From Bacteroidota bacterium (lineage in GTDB: Bacteria > Bacteroidota > Bacteroidia > Chitinophagales > Chitinophagaceae), in the NCBI GenBank assembly GCA_947452555.1, contig CANGDH010000003.1, positions 62,001 to 126,000 of the forward strand: DNA of 64,000 nucleotides. The letters run 5' to 3'. This document shows, one piece after another, positions 8,035 through 17,575 of this stretch. The notes beneath the pieces were generated by a model. That model ran no database searches. It saw nothing but the letters and a program-made list of their open reading frames with translations, and had not been told where the DNA came from. The stretch's first letter is position 1, and every line of letters starts with the position of its first letter. A program made the position numbers and the translations under genes.

Positions 8035-9765
8035 ATGAGTAAAAGAATAGTAGTAGACCCCGTTACCAGAATTGAAGGACATTTGCGTGTAGAAGCTGAT
8101 ATTGAAAATGGTAAAATTGTAGATGCTTTTAGTAGTGGTACCATGGTACGTTTGCTAGAAGAAATATTAAGAGGAAGAGATCCAAGAGATGCATGGGCAT
8201 TTGTGGGTCGTGTTTGTGGAGTTTGTACTTCAACGCATTCACTAACGTCTGTAAGAACAGTGGAGGACGCTTTAGACATAGTAGTTCCGCCTAATGCTGA
8301 ATTAGTGAGGAACTTAATGCATTGTGTTTTGTACATGCACGATCACGTTGTGCATTTTTATCATTTACACGCAATGGACTGGGTAGACGTAGTAGCTGCT
8401 TTAAAAGCAGATCCTAAAAAAACTTCAGAATTAGCACAAACCATTTCAAAATGGCCAAAGAGTTCACCAGGTTATTTTAGCGATATTCAAACAAGAATTA
8501 AAAAGTTTGTAGATAGTGGTCAATTGGGAATTTTTGCAAATGGATACTGGGGACACCCTGCTTATAAATTACCTGCTGAAGTTAATTTAATTGGCTTAGC
8601 GCATTATTTAGAAGCATTGGATTGGCAAAAAGAAATCGTAAAAGTACAGGCTATTTTTGGAGGTAAAAATCCGCATCCAAATTACTTAGTAGGTGGTATG
8701 GCATGTTCCATTAGCTTAGACGATGTGAGTGGTATCAACGCAGAACGTTTGGCATATGTTCATCAATTATTAAAGCAAGGCAAGGAATTTATTAATCAAG
8801 TTTATATTCCTGATTTAATGGCAATTGCCTCTTTCTATAAAGACTGGGGTGCAATAGGTGGTGGCTTAGGCAACTATTTAGTGTATGGTGATTTACCAAC
8901 TAAAGGGTACAGAGACACTGCTTCTTATAAATTCCCATCCGGAGCAATTTTAAATAAAGACTTAAGTAAAGTGTACGATGTGGATTTAAGAAAAGAAGAT
9001 GAAGTGCAAGAATTTATCACACACTCATGGTATGACTATGAAGGAGAAGGTGGAAAGGCGAAAGGCTTGCACCCATGGAAGGGAGAAAGTAAGATTAATT
9101 ACACAGGTCCAAAACCGCCATTTGAACATTTAGATACTACAAAAGAATATAGTTATTTAAAAACACCAAGATGGAAAGGCAATGCAATGGAAGTAGGTCC
9201 TTTAGCGAGGGTTTTAGTAGGTTATGCAAGAGGAAGAGAAGACTACAAAGCAATTGTTGACAAAACATTGAAAGATTTAGATATCCCAGTAGCAGCATTA
9301 TTTTCTACTTTAGGACGTACTGCGGCAAGAGGTTTGGAAGCAATATTAGCAGCAGATTGGGCTTTAGAGTTTTATGATTCATTAATTGCTAACATTAAGG
9401 CTGGTGATACAAGGATGGCAGAGATGAGTAAGTTTGAACCAGCTACATGGCCTAAACTGGCATTAGGTGTTGGACATTCTGAAGCACCTCGTGGCGCATT
9501 AGCACATTGGATAAATATCAAAGACGAAAAAATTGCGAATTATCAATTAGTGGTACCAACTACTTGGAATGCTTCACCACGTGACAGTAAAGGTCAAATG
9601 TCTGCTTATGAAGCCGCATTGATTGATACACCCGTGCATGATGAAACACAACCATTGGAGATTATTCGTACCATTCACAGCTTTGATCCATGTATGGCTT
9701 GTAGTGTGCACTTGTATGATGAAGAAGGAAAAACAATTAGCCGCATTAGTGTTTTAGGCGATTAA
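8035..9765 (+). CDS. hyaB: [NiFe]-hydrogenase large subunit
   Basis: Holds the NiFe(CN)2CO active site where H2 is split. The 576-residue protein has the N-terminal VDPVTRIEGHLRVE motif, the L1 ligands in RVCGVC (C61, C64) and the L2 ligands in DPCMAC (C553, C556). His559 is followed by a 17-residue tail that the maturation protease should remove once nickel is inserted. It is exported by riding on the Tat signal of the small subunit, 25 bases upstream. All four metal-ligand cysteines are intact. Confidence 0.97.
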   Translation: MSKRIVVDPVTRIEGHLRVEADIENGKIVDAFSSGTMVRLLEEILRGRDPRDAWAFVGRVCGVCTSTHSLTSVRTVEDALDIVVPPNAELVRNLMHCVLYMHDHVVHFYHLHAMDWVDVVAALKADPKKTSELAQTISKWPKSSPGYFSDIQTRIKKFVDSGQLGIFANGYWGHPAYKLPAEVNLIGLAHYLEALDWQKEIVKVQAIFGGKNPHPNYLVGGMACSISLDDVSGINAERLAYVHQLLKQGKEFINQVYIPDLMAIASFYKDWGAIGGGLGNYLVYGDLPTKGYRDTASYKFPSGAILNKDLSKVYDVDLRKEDEVQEFITHSWYDYEGEGGKAKGLHPWKGESKINYTGPKPPFEHLDTTKEYSYLKTPRWKGNAMEVGPLARVLVGYARGREDYKAIVDKTLKDLDIPVAALFSTLGRTAARGLEAILAADWALEFYDSLIANIKAGDTRMAEMSKFEPATWPKLALGVGHSEAPRGALAHWINIKDEKIANYQLVVPTTWNASPRDSKGQMSAYEAALIDTPVHDETQPLEIIRTIHSFDPCMACSVHLYDEEGKTISRISVLGD

Positions 9766-9784
9766 ATCATTTAAAATTAATTTT

Positions 9785-10528
9785 ATGGCTAATAAATTTT
9801 TACATATCCATAGGTTACGCCGAGTATATGTTTGGGAATTGCCAGTACGATTTTACCATTGGCTAAATGCAGCAGTTATAATTGCATTAATTGTTACTGG
9901 ATTTTATATCTCGAATCCATTATCCTTAATGAGTCAAAAAGAAGCATCGCAGGTTTACACAATGGGTTGGTTTAGGTATGTGCATTTTGCTGCGGCTTAT
10001 TTATTTTTCTTTAATTTCTTGTTTCGTATTTATTGGGGCTTTGTCGGAAATAAGTATGCAAATTGGAGACAGTTTATTCCAGTTTCAAAAAGATTTTTTC
10101 AGGAAATGTGGACTGTATTTAAAATTGACATTTTAATGTTAAAGAAAGGGGGTAAAGAGCAGCATCATTTAAGTATTGGCCATAATGCAATGGCAGGCTT
10201 CATATACTTCTTGACTTTTATTGCTTTCTTAGTTCAATGCTTAACAGGTTTTGGCTTGTATGCCGAAATGGGAGGATGGTGGTTGCCAAGACTTTTCGCT
10301 TGGGTACCTTCTGTTCTAGGGGGTGATTATTTAACAAGAGCAATACATCATTGGGCAATGTGGTTTTTTATTCTATTTGCAGTGATTCATGTGTACTTGG
10401 TATTTTATCATGACTATGTGGAAGGCCGTGGTGAAATAAGTAGTATGGGTGGTGGTTGGAAATTTATAGAGGAAGACGTATTCGATGAAAATAAACATCA
10501 AACGCCTAATCCAGAAAAAAAGAAATAA
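9785..10528 (+). CDS. hyaC: Hydrogenase b-type cytochrome subunit
   Basis: Membrane di-haem cytochrome b that passes electrons from the small subunit to the quinone pool. The 247-residue protein begins with the family pattern VYVWELPVRFYHWLNA and has four predicted transmembrane helices, at about 26-45, 66-88, 135-155 and 190-212. Histidines suited to haem ligation include those in FYHWLN, RYVHFAAAY, IHHWAMW and VIHVYLVFYHDY. It follows the large subunit by 19 bases. With Tat export of the dimer, it makes this a membrane-bound uptake hydrogenase. Confidence 0.94.
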   Translation: MANKFLHIHRLRRVYVWELPVRFYHWLNAAVIIALIVTGFYISNPLSLMSQKEASQVYTMGWFRYVHFAAAYLFFFNFLFRIYWGFVGNKYANWRQFIPVSKRFFQEMWTVFKIDILMLKKGGKEQHHLSIGHNAMAGFIYFLTFIAFLVQCLTGFGLYAEMGGWWLPRLFAWVPSVLGGDYLTRAIHHWAMWFFILFAVIHVYLVFYHDYVEGRGEISSMGGGWKFIEEDVFDENKHQTPNPEKKK

Positions 10529-10545
10529 AAAACGGAACTATAAAA

Positions 10546-11046
10546 ATGAATTCAAAAAATATGAATCCAGAAAATAAAATCTTAATACTTGGAATAGGCA
10601 ATTACTTAATGGGTGACGAAGGTATTGGGGTACAAGTAGCTAATAGCATGGTTCATGATATTTTACCTGCAGGGGTAGATATAGTTGACGGTGGTACAGG
10701 AGGGTTTCATTTATTAGGGTACTTTGAACAATATCCACATGTAATTTTAGTGGATGCAACTTTAGATTCAAATCCTCCTGGCACCATTCGTTTAATTAAA
10801 CCAAAATTTGCGAAGGATTTTCCACAAGCCATGAGTACCCATGATATAGGATTAAAAGACATGGTAAGTGCGTTACAGATATTAGGCACTATGCCCGAAA
10901 TTCATCTATTTGTGGTAAGTATCGAAAGTATTCAACAGCAAGGTATTACACTTACACCCGAAGTGGAATCAGTAGTTCCATTGATTATTGATAAGGTTAA
11001 AGAATTAATGCACTCTTTGTTAGTGTCTGAAAAAGTTGTAAATTAG
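10546..11046 (+). CDS. hyaD: Hydrogenase maturation endopeptidase (HyaD/HupD)
   Basis: Cuts the C-terminal extension of the large subunit after nickel insertion. The 166-residue protein shows the family fold with ILGIGNYLMGDEGIGVQV, where the Glu/Asp of DEG binds metal. The later conserved features are DGGTGG, VDATLD and a metal-binding His in STHDIG. Two possible starts lie 15 bases apart (MNSKNM and MNPENK); the longer one is given. It lies 17 bases after the cytochrome gene. Confidence 0.94.
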   Translation: MNSKNMNPENKILILGIGNYLMGDEGIGVQVANSMVHDILPAGVDIVDGGTGGFHLLGYFEQYPHVILVDATLDSNPPGTIRLIKPKFAKDFPQAMSTHDIGLKDMVSALQILGTMPEIHLFVVSIESIQQQGITLTPEVESVVPLIIDKVKELMHSLLVSEKVVN

Positions 11047-11081
11047 GTAAGCCCTTTATTTAAACTTTTAAATTGATTGCC

Positions 11082-11510
11082 ATGCCAACCGTAAAAGATA
11101 TTGTTAGCACAAAAAACAGGAATGTCATTACTGTGTCTAATGTTACTCCAATTATTGATGCATTAAAAATCATGGCTGCAGCTAATATTGGCAGCTTAGT
11201 AGTTTTAAAGAATGAGCAATACGCTGGAATTTTTACCGAACGTGATTATGCGCGTAAAGTAGTATTAGAAGGGAGGGCATCAAATAATACTTCAGTGGAG
11301 GAAGTAATGGATGCCAACTTGCCAAAGTTACAAGCAAATGATCCAATTGAACATTGTAGCATTTTAATGTCAGAAAAAAATTTAAGATATTTACCCATTT
11401 TTGAAAATGGCGAATTATATAATATTATAAGTCAAAGTGATATTATTAAACATACTATTGAGGCGCAGAAAAAATTAATTGAGCACTTGCAAGACTATAT
11501 GAGTTTATAA
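11082..11510 (+). CDS. Tandem CBS-domain protein
   Basis: A 142-residue protein made almost entirely of two CBS domains, opening MPTVKDIVSTKNRNVITVSNVTPIIDALKIM. It has ERDYARKVVLEG in the first domain and a typical ending after IISQSDIIKHTIE. CBS pairs bind adenine nucleotides and act as energy sensors. A TTG start three codons upstream is possible, but the ATG at 11082 fits family members better. It lies 35 bases after the hydrogenase protease and probably shares its transcript, so a link between adenylate status and hydrogenase function is possible but unproven. Confidence 0.85.
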   Translation: MPTVKDIVSTKNRNVITVSNVTPIIDALKIMAAANIGSLVVLKNEQYAGIFTERDYARKVVLEGRASNNTSVEEVMDANLPKLQANDPIEHCSILMSEKNLRYLPIFENGELYNIISQSDIIKHTIEAQKKLIEHLQDYMSL

Positions 11511-11512
11511 TT

Positions 11513-12790
11513 TTAGTTCTTTAAACTTCCGTAAATAATATTTTCTATTCTGCCCTTTAATTCGCTATGTGAATTTGGCGTATGCTGTGTCATTATTAGT
11601 ACTATAATTTTATCCTTAGGGTCTGCCCAATAGTTGGTACTATAATAGCCGCCCCATGAAAAGGAACCTTTGTTTCTTAAATTCAGATTTGATGATTTCT
11701 CTGAAGTAAGCGAAAACCCTAATCCAAAATTATCATCCCCGGCCTTAGTAAAATCTAATTGTGGGCTTACCATTATTTCATAAGTTCTAGGTGCTATAAT
11801 TTGATGACCATTATACTTCCCTTTATTCAATAGCATCTGTAAAAAGATAGCGTAATCATAAGCAGTAGAAGATAATCCTGCACCACCTGAAAAATAGGTT
11901 TTTTTCATCATTGGATAAGAAGGGTCTATCTTTCTAAAGCTAGGGGCCCACTCAATCAATTTATGATCTTCATTTTCTGTATAAACAGTTGGCATTCTAT
12001 TTGCTTTTTCAGTTGGCACATTGAATTAAGTATCCTTCATTCCTAGAGGAGCAAATATGTTTTTATTGCAATAAGCCTCAAGTGACATACCACTTACTAT
12101 TTCAACTATACAACCTAATAAATCGGTGTTTAGTCCATAAGTAAATTTCTCCCCTGGTTGGTGTGCTAATGGTAGTTTTCCTAAAATGGTCATCTTCTCA
12201 AGTAAGTTAGCATCAAAATAACCTAATCCTGATGGCACTCCTGCTTTATTATAAATGGCACTCATCTCTTTAGAACCTATGTCTGTGTAGCCAATTCCAG
12301 ATGAATGTGTCAATAAATCACGAACTGTAATTTCCCTTTTTGCAGGGACGGTAGTATAAGTAGTGTCACTTAAATTTATTTTATCTAATACTGTTGACTT
12401 TTTAAAACTTGAAATAAAGTCTGAAACATGCTGGTCTAAATCTAATTTACCTTGTTCAAATAGTTGCAAAACCGCCAAGCTTGTAATGGCTTTGGACTGA
12501 CTCATGATTCTGTAAATAGCATTTTCGGGCATGGGTGTTTTTTTGGCTTCATTTGCATATCCTAAGCCTTTATGATAAATAACTTGGTTGTCTTTTACGA
12601 TTAATACGGTAACCCCATTTTCCCAATGCTTTGTAATATAACTATTTACTATGGTGTCAATTTGAGCTAATTTTTTATAATTAACAGCAACGCTTTGCTT
12701 TACTTCATAGTTTAATACTTGTGCGTTGGAGCAAATAGCTAGAAATAAGAATAATGAAAATATTGAAATTGTTTTTTTCATATAGGTCAA
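11513..12790 (-). pseudogene. Class-C beta-lactamase-family serine hydrolase with in-frame stop
   Basis: Secreted penicillin-binding-protein/beta-lactamase-like hydrolase, readable as about 425 codons in one frame with a single TAA at 12026-12028. The upstream part has a signal peptide, the catalytic SQSK (SxxK) and LTHSSGIGY, ending at GMKDT. The downstream part resumes in the same frame with FNVPTEKANR and ends with NKGSFSWGGYYSTNYWADP. The intact relative at 45191-46429 reads SDTYFYLP at this point, so the stop replaces a tyrosine codon (TAT/TAC to TAA). It is a recent nonsense allele or a sequencing error; no frameshift is needed. A GTG at 12019 could restart the C-terminal half, but that half lacks the SxxK. 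Confidence 0.85.
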
Positions 12791-12845
12791 TTTATAAGTT
12801 ATTTAGTTGGGAATATTAATGCTTATTTTGCGAGGAAAATTATTA

Positions 12846-13802
12846 TTAGTTAGCTGGAAACCAAGTTCCAAATTTTGTTAAGTCTACATTTCCACCAGAA
12901 AGGATAATGCCTACTTTTTTTCCTTTAAATATTTCCGGATTTTTTAAAGCAGCCGCAAATGGAACCACACAACTTGGTTCTACAATTATTTTCATTCGCT
13001 CATAAACCAATCTCAAAGCTGCTTTAATTTCTTCGTCAGACACTAACAGAATATCTGTTACATGATCTTTTATAATTGCCAATGTCCTTTCACTTAATGT
13101 TGTCATTAAGCCGTCTGCGATGGTGTCAATAAAAGGTGCTTTTTCTACTTTTCCTGATTTAATACTTAATACAGCATCGGCCGCACCTTCTGGTTCGCCT
13201 CCATATACTTTTAATCCTGATTTGAAATAATGTGCGCCTAAACAAGTCCCTGAAAGTAATCCACCGCCTCCGACTGGGGTTATTACTATGTCCAAATCAG
13301 GAACTTCTTCTATCAATTCTTTAACACAGGTCGCTTGTCCTGTAATAACACGGTCGTCGTCATATGGATGAATAAATGCGGCGCCTGTTCTTGCTACTAC
13401 TTCGTCTAATGCTGCTTCTCTTGCAGCTTGATTGGCTTCGCAAATAATTACTTCAGCTCCGTAGCCTCTAACTGCGTCTACTTTAACTTTTGGAGATGAC
13501 TTAGGCATTACGATATAAGCTTTAATGCCTAACACTTTTGCTGCGTAGGCTAAAGCTTGTGCATGGTTGCCTGAGGAATGTGTCGCTACACCATTTTTTA
13601 ATTGTTCAGGGCTTAAACTTAAAGTAGCATTCATACCGCCTCTAATTTTGAAAGCACCAATTTTTTGAAAATTCTCACATTTAAAATAAAATTGAATGCC
13701 AGACAATTCGTCAATACTCTTATTAGTCATAACAGGAGTTCTATGTATATAAGGTTTGATAGTAGCGGCCGCTTTTTCAATAGCCTCTTTTGAAATGTTC
13801 AT
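12846..13802 (-). CDS. PLP-dependent threonine dehydratase / serine racemase-like
   Basis: Fold-type II pyridoxal-phosphate enzyme, probably threonine ammonia-lyase making 2-oxobutanoate, or a serine racemase/dehydratase. The 318-residue protein has KCENFQKIGAFKIRGG with the PLP lysine K52, the substrate loop SSGNHAQA and the phosphate-binding GGGGLLSG. It lacks the C-terminal ACT domain of biosynthetic IlvA, so it is of the short TdcB/serine-racemase type. Sequence alone does not separate the two activities. It stands alone, 75 bases from the amidohydrolase gene on the same strand. Confidence 0.87.
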   Translation of the reverse strand: MNISKEAIEKAAATIKPYIHRTPVMTNKSIDELSGIQFYFKCENFQKIGAFKIRGGMNATLSLSPEQLKNGVATHSSGNHAQALAYAAKVLGIKAYIVMPKSSPKVKVDAVRGYGAEVIICEANQAAREAALDEVVARTGAAFIHPYDDDRVITGQATCVKELIEEVPDLDIVITPVGGGGLLSGTCLGAHYFKSGLKVYGGEPEGAADAVLSIKSGKVEKAPFIDTIADGLMTTLSERTLAIIKDHVTDILLVSDEEIKAALRLVYERMKIIVEPSCVVPFAAALKNPEIFKGKKVGIILSGGNVDLTKFGTWFPAN

Positions 13803-13876
13803 TTTTAATATTTTATATAATTTTTATTTCTGACCAAAATCAATTTTATTTTTAATTGATCAAATTGGACTCAATG

Positions 13877-15151
13877 CTATTTTTGATTTTTCACAATAGT
13901 TCCATTAATCATAACAAATTTTACTTTTTGTAATTCTGTGATATCTTTTAATGGGTCTCCTTTTACTGCAATAATATCGGCTAACTTTCCAATTTCTATG
14001 GTGCCTATTTCTTTGTCTTTTTGTAATAATTCTGCATTTACTTTGGTGCCTGCTTGTATTGCTTGCATAGGGGTCATGCCTAGACTCACATACTCTCCAA
14101 ACTCTCTTGCAGAAAAATTCGGAGTCCATCCTATATAATCGGTACCTAATCCAATTTTAAGACCTTTCTTGATACCCAATCTTAACATTGCATATAGTTC
14201 TGCTCTTGAATCTTTAGCTAATTCAATGGCCTTTGAAAGGGCCTTACTATCTGCTATTTTTTCTTTAAAGTATAAGTCAATCGTAAGTGTAGGAATTAAA
14301 TAAGTTCCATGTTGTATCATTAAGTCAATGGCTTCCTCGTCCATATAAGATCCATGTTCAATACTTCTAACGCCAGCTTTTACAGCCTGCTTAATACCTT
14401 CTGTAGCATGTGCATGCGCCATTACAGGTACTTCTCTTCTTGCAGCTTCTTCTACTGCCATCTTTAATTCTTCTGGACTAAAATGAACATTCTGTGGGTT
14501 GTCACCTACTGTCATGAAAGCTCCAGTTACTAATATTTTAATCCAGTCACTGCCAAATTTTATTTCATCTCTTACAGCTTTTCTTACTTCCTCTGGTCCA
14601 TTAACAATTAAACCGTCTGGTATAATTTTTTGTTCATGCGACATAAAATTAATATCACCACCCCCACCTGTTACAGATAAATAATGTGCTGCTCCATGAA
14701 TATGTGGTCCCACAAATAAACCTTTATTAATTGCTTTTTTTATTTCCATACTACCATATTCCACGTCTGCATCCCCTGCAATTCTCACGGTAGTCCAACC
14801 CTCTGCTAATAAGTCTTGTAATTGTTTTAATGCAGTAAGTGTTTTTGCTGCAGAGCTTTGTCTAATATGCGCTACTTGATAATCGTCAGAATTATAATTC
14901 GTATGCACATGCGCGTCGATGAATCCAGGTAGCACTGTATACTCTCCTAAATCAATTATGGTAGCTTCCTTAGGAACTTCTGATTTTTTTACAATACCTA
15001 TTATTTTTTTTCCTTCAATTATAATCGCTGGATTGTCAATAACTTTTCCTGTTCCGTCAATTAGCTTTTTACAAAGCAAGACTGTTTTTTGAGCACTTAA
15101 ACCAAACGTAGTCAATAAAGCAGCAGTTAATATTAAGTATACTTTTTTCAT
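13877..15151 (-). CDS. Secreted metal-dependent amidohydrolase
   Basis: A 424-residue amidohydrolase-superfamily enzyme with an N-terminal signal peptide (KKVYLILTAALLTTFGLSAQ). Metal ligands are visible: HVH in GFIDAHVHTN, a lysine in DWIKILVTGAF, HAHAT, EHGSYMD and the terminal Asp in GLGTDYIG. This arrangement is that of the imidazolonepropionase/prolidase-like group of binuclear amidohydrolases, often annotated as Xaa-Pro dipeptidase. The true substrate cannot be read from sequence. The stop lies 74 bases from the threonine dehydratase start. Confidence 0.82.
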   Translation of the reverse strand: MKKVYLILTAALLTTFGLSAQKTVLLCKKLIDGTGKVIDNPAIIIEGKKIIGIVKKSEVPKEATIIDLGEYTVLPGFIDAHVHTNYNSDDYQVAHIRQSSAAKTLTALKQLQDLLAEGWTTVRIAGDADVEYGSMEIKKAINKGLFVGPHIHGAAHYLSVTGGGGDINFMSHEQKIIPDGLIVNGPEEVRKAVRDEIKFGSDWIKILVTGAFMTVGDNPQNVHFSPEELKMAVEEAARREVPVMAHAHATEGIKQAVKAGVRSIEHGSYMDEEAIDLMIQHGTYLIPTLTIDLYFKEKIADSKALSKAIELAKDSRAELYAMLRLGIKKGLKIGLGTDYIGWTPNFSAREFGEYVSLGMTPMQAIQAGTKVNAELLQKDKEIGTIEIGKLADIIAVKGDPLKDITELQKVKFVMINGTIVKNQK

Positions 15152-15245
15152 ACCATGAATTTAATAAAAATAAAGCAAGGACTTGCGATAGTATTCATTT
15201 GTTTAATTATATTTAGTATCCAAACGATTCCATACAACTAGTTAT

Positions 15246-16070
15246 ATGAAAAAAACACTTTTTACTTCATCTGAACTTGATTCTTATGAAAAGGATGGTT
15301 ATTTAATCGTAAAAAATTTTTGCACTGAAGCAGAGGTGGAGAAAATGTATTCAACAGCATTAAAAGATAATGCAATGGCTAAGAATGCATTAGATCTGAA
15401 TGACCAATCAGGTAAAAAAACTAAACTATCATTATGGTTCACTCCAGGAAATGACGTGTTTGGGTATTTAACTCGAAGTGAATCCATGGTTGAACATGTA
15501 GCCCAATTACTTGACAGTTCAAGTCCAGTTTGTCATTTTCATTCAAAACTTATGCAAAAAGAGCCTCGAGTTGGGGGTGCTTGGGAATGGCATCAGGATT
15601 ACGGATATTGGTATAAGAACCAATTTATGTTTCCAGATCAACTTATTAGTGTGATGGTGGCTTTAACGCCTGCAAATAAAAATAATGGTTGCATTCAAGT
15701 AATAAAAGGATCTCATAAATTAGGGAGGGTAAATCATGGATTTACAGGAGAACAAGTTGGAGCAGATATGGTCATGGTAGAGAATGCATTAAAAACGATG
15801 GACTTAGTTTATGTTGAAATAGAACCTGGCGATGCTTTGTTTTTTCATAGTAATTTATTGCATCGCTCAGAATCCAATGAATCTGATAAACCAAGATGGT
15901 CAATTATTTCATGTTATTCATCTCCATCTAATTTAGCCTATAATGAAACTTCAACCTCTTGGAAAACGCCAATGGAGGTAGTTCCAAATGAGGCGCTTTT
16001 AAATTGGGAAGCAACTAGTTTAAGCAATGCGGATTTCTTAAAAAAAGAAAATGATCCAGCTTTAAAATAA
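15246..16070 (+). CDS. Phytanoyl-CoA dioxygenase (PhyH) family Fe(II)/2OG enzyme
   Basis: A 274-residue non-haem iron, 2-oxoglutarate-dependent dioxygenase. The metal triad is visible as HQD in WEWHQDYGYWY and the distal His in NLLHRSESN. The arginine ten residues further on (KPRWSI) would bind 2-oxoglutarate. The middle segment GCIQVIKGSHKLG is a PhyH hallmark. It lies 4 bases before xylB and is probably co-transcribed with xylBA. The substrate is unknown; members oxidise very different small molecules, so no specific reaction is claimed. Confidence 0.8.
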   Translation: MKKTLFTSSELDSYEKDGYLIVKNFCTEAEVEKMYSTALKDNAMAKNALDLNDQSGKKTKLSLWFTPGNDVFGYLTRSESMVEHVAQLLDSSSPVCHFHSKLMQKEPRVGGAWEWHQDYGYWYKNQFMFPDQLISVMVALTPANKNNGCIQVIKGSHKLGRVNHGFTGEQVGADMVMVENALKTMDLVYVEIEPGDALFFHSNLLHRSESNESDKPRWSIISCYSSPSNLAYNETSTSWKTPMEVVPNEALLNWEATSLSNADFLKKENDPALK

Positions 16071-16074
16071 TCTT

Positions 16075-17550
16075 ATGTACTTATTAGGTATTGATGTTGG
16101 GACTTCCTCTGTTAAAGTAGCTGTAGTAAATGCAATTACTGGGGATACCATAACAACTGTGCAATATCCTGAAACTGAAACATCCATAAAGACCCTTGAA
16201 GTGGGCTGGGCAGAACAATCGCCTGATAGGTGGTGGGAACATACTCGATTAGCTATTTTAAAAGCGAATGCTACAAAGACATTTGAGCCTTCAAGTATAA
16301 AAGCCATTGGCATTAGTTATCAAATGCATGGACTTGTATTAGTGGACAAACACCAAGTTGTTTTAAGAGATAGTATTATCTGGTGTGATAGTAGGTCTGT
16401 TAAAATCGGAGAAGCGGCATTCAAAACCATTGGCGAATCGCATTGCTTAGCTCATTTATTAAACTCGCCAGGCAATTTCACTGCAGCAAAATTAGCTTGG
16501 GTGAAACAAAATGAACCTGAAATTTATAATCAAATCGATAAAATTCTATTGCCAGGAGATTTTATATCAATGAAATTAACTGGTGAGATTACAACAACTG
16601 TCGCAGCTTTATCTGAAGGCATTTTTTGGGACTTTAAGAATAAATGTATTTCAGAGGCATTGTTGAAATATTTTGATTTTGACATCTCACTTTTTCCTAA
16701 CATTCAACCAGTATTTAGTGTACATGGAATTTTATCAAACGAAGTTGCATCCATACTATCTTTAAATGCTGGCATCCCAGTTAGCTACAAAGCGGGCGAT
16801 CAACCTAATAATGCATTTTCATTAAATGTGCTTGAACCTGGAGAAGTGGCTGCTAATGCGGGTACTTCTGGTGTTATTTATGGAGTAGGGGACTCCTTAA
16901 ATTTTGACAAAGCTTCTCGAATTAACAATTTTGCAAATGTAAATCATTCACAAAATGAAAATCGACTGGGTATGTTATTGTGTATTAATGGTACTGGAAT
17001 TATGAATAGCTGGACAAGAAAATGGATTGGCAATAATATAGATTACCACCAAATGAATAACGAAGCTGCAAAAATTCCTATTGCAAGTGAGGGTCTGCAA
17101 GTGATCCCTTTTGGAAACGGTGCTGAGCGCATGCTTCATAATAAAATTATCGGTGCGCATTTGTTGAATTTAGATTTAAATAAGCATACCAATACACATA
17201 TATACAGAGCTGTACAAGAGGGTATTGTTTTTGCATTTAGATATGGATTGGATATTATGCGAGAAAATAATATAAAGCCTTTTGTCATTAAAGCTGGGAA
17301 AACTAATATGTTTTCTAGTCCTATTTTTACAGAAGCATTTGTCAATACACTTGACACACCAGTTGAATTATATGAAACAGATGGAAGTGCTGGAGCAGCA
17401 AAAGGTGCTGGAGTGGGAATTGGTTTTTATAAAAATCTAAAAGATGCTTTTGTGAATTTTAAACCAATTCAAAAATGGATACCCAATAAAGTAATTGAAT
17501 ATAATGAAGCCTATTTGAAATGGAAGCAATCACTCAATAAATTTATCTAA
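16075..17550 (+). CDS. xylB: Xylulokinase
   Basis: Phosphorylates D-xylulose to xylulose 5-phosphate for the pentose-phosphate pathway. The 491-residue FGGY-family sugar kinase opens with LLGIDVGTSSVKVAVVN (phosphate-binding). It has the substrate motif MHGLVLVD, the catalytic Asp in AGDQPNNAF and adenosine-binding GSAGAAKGAGVG near the C terminus. It is followed 25 bases later by xylose isomerase, which fixes the substrate. No xylose regulator or dedicated transporter is visible in the window. Confidence 0.93.
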   Translation: MYLLGIDVGTSSVKVAVVNAITGDTITTVQYPETETSIKTLEVGWAEQSPDRWWEHTRLAILKANATKTFEPSSIKAIGISYQMHGLVLVDKHQVVLRDSIIWCDSRSVKIGEAAFKTIGESHCLAHLLNSPGNFTAAKLAWVKQNEPEIYNQIDKILLPGDFISMKLTGEITTTVAALSEGIFWDFKNKCISEALLKYFDFDISLFPNIQPVFSVHGILSNEVASILSLNAGIPVSYKAGDQPNNAFSLNVLEPGEVAANAGTSGVIYGVGDSLNFDKASRINNFANVNHSQNENRLGMLLCINGTGIMNSWTRKWIGNNIDYHQMNNEAAKIPIASEGLQVIPFGNGAERMLHNKIIGAHLLNLDLNKHTNTHIYRAVQEGIVFAFRYGLDIMRENNIKPFVIKAGKTNMFSSPIFTEAFVNTLDTPVELYETDGSAGAAKGAGVGIGFYKNLKDAFVNFKPIQKWIPNKVIEYNEAYLKWKQSLNKFI

Positions 17551-17575
17551 CATTTTTATCAATAAATAATATTTT

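Noticed and set aside
12017..12019. Separate gene starting at GTG 12019 for the C-terminal half of the serine hydrolase
   Set aside because: It is in the same frame as the upstream half, lacks the catalytic SxxK, and the paralogue shows the two halves are one protein.
13905..14129. 74-codon minus-strand frame inside the amidohydrolase
   Set aside because: A same-strand frame-shifted shadow rich in Arg/Lys/His/Ser; the amidohydrolase frame has all expected motifs.
15246..16070. PhyH dioxygenase as the missing PhnY-type hydroxylase for the phosphonate operon
   Set aside because: PhnY is also a PhyH-family enzyme, but this gene is 19 kb away, joined to xylBA, and has no 11-bp array; no evidence links it to phosphonates.
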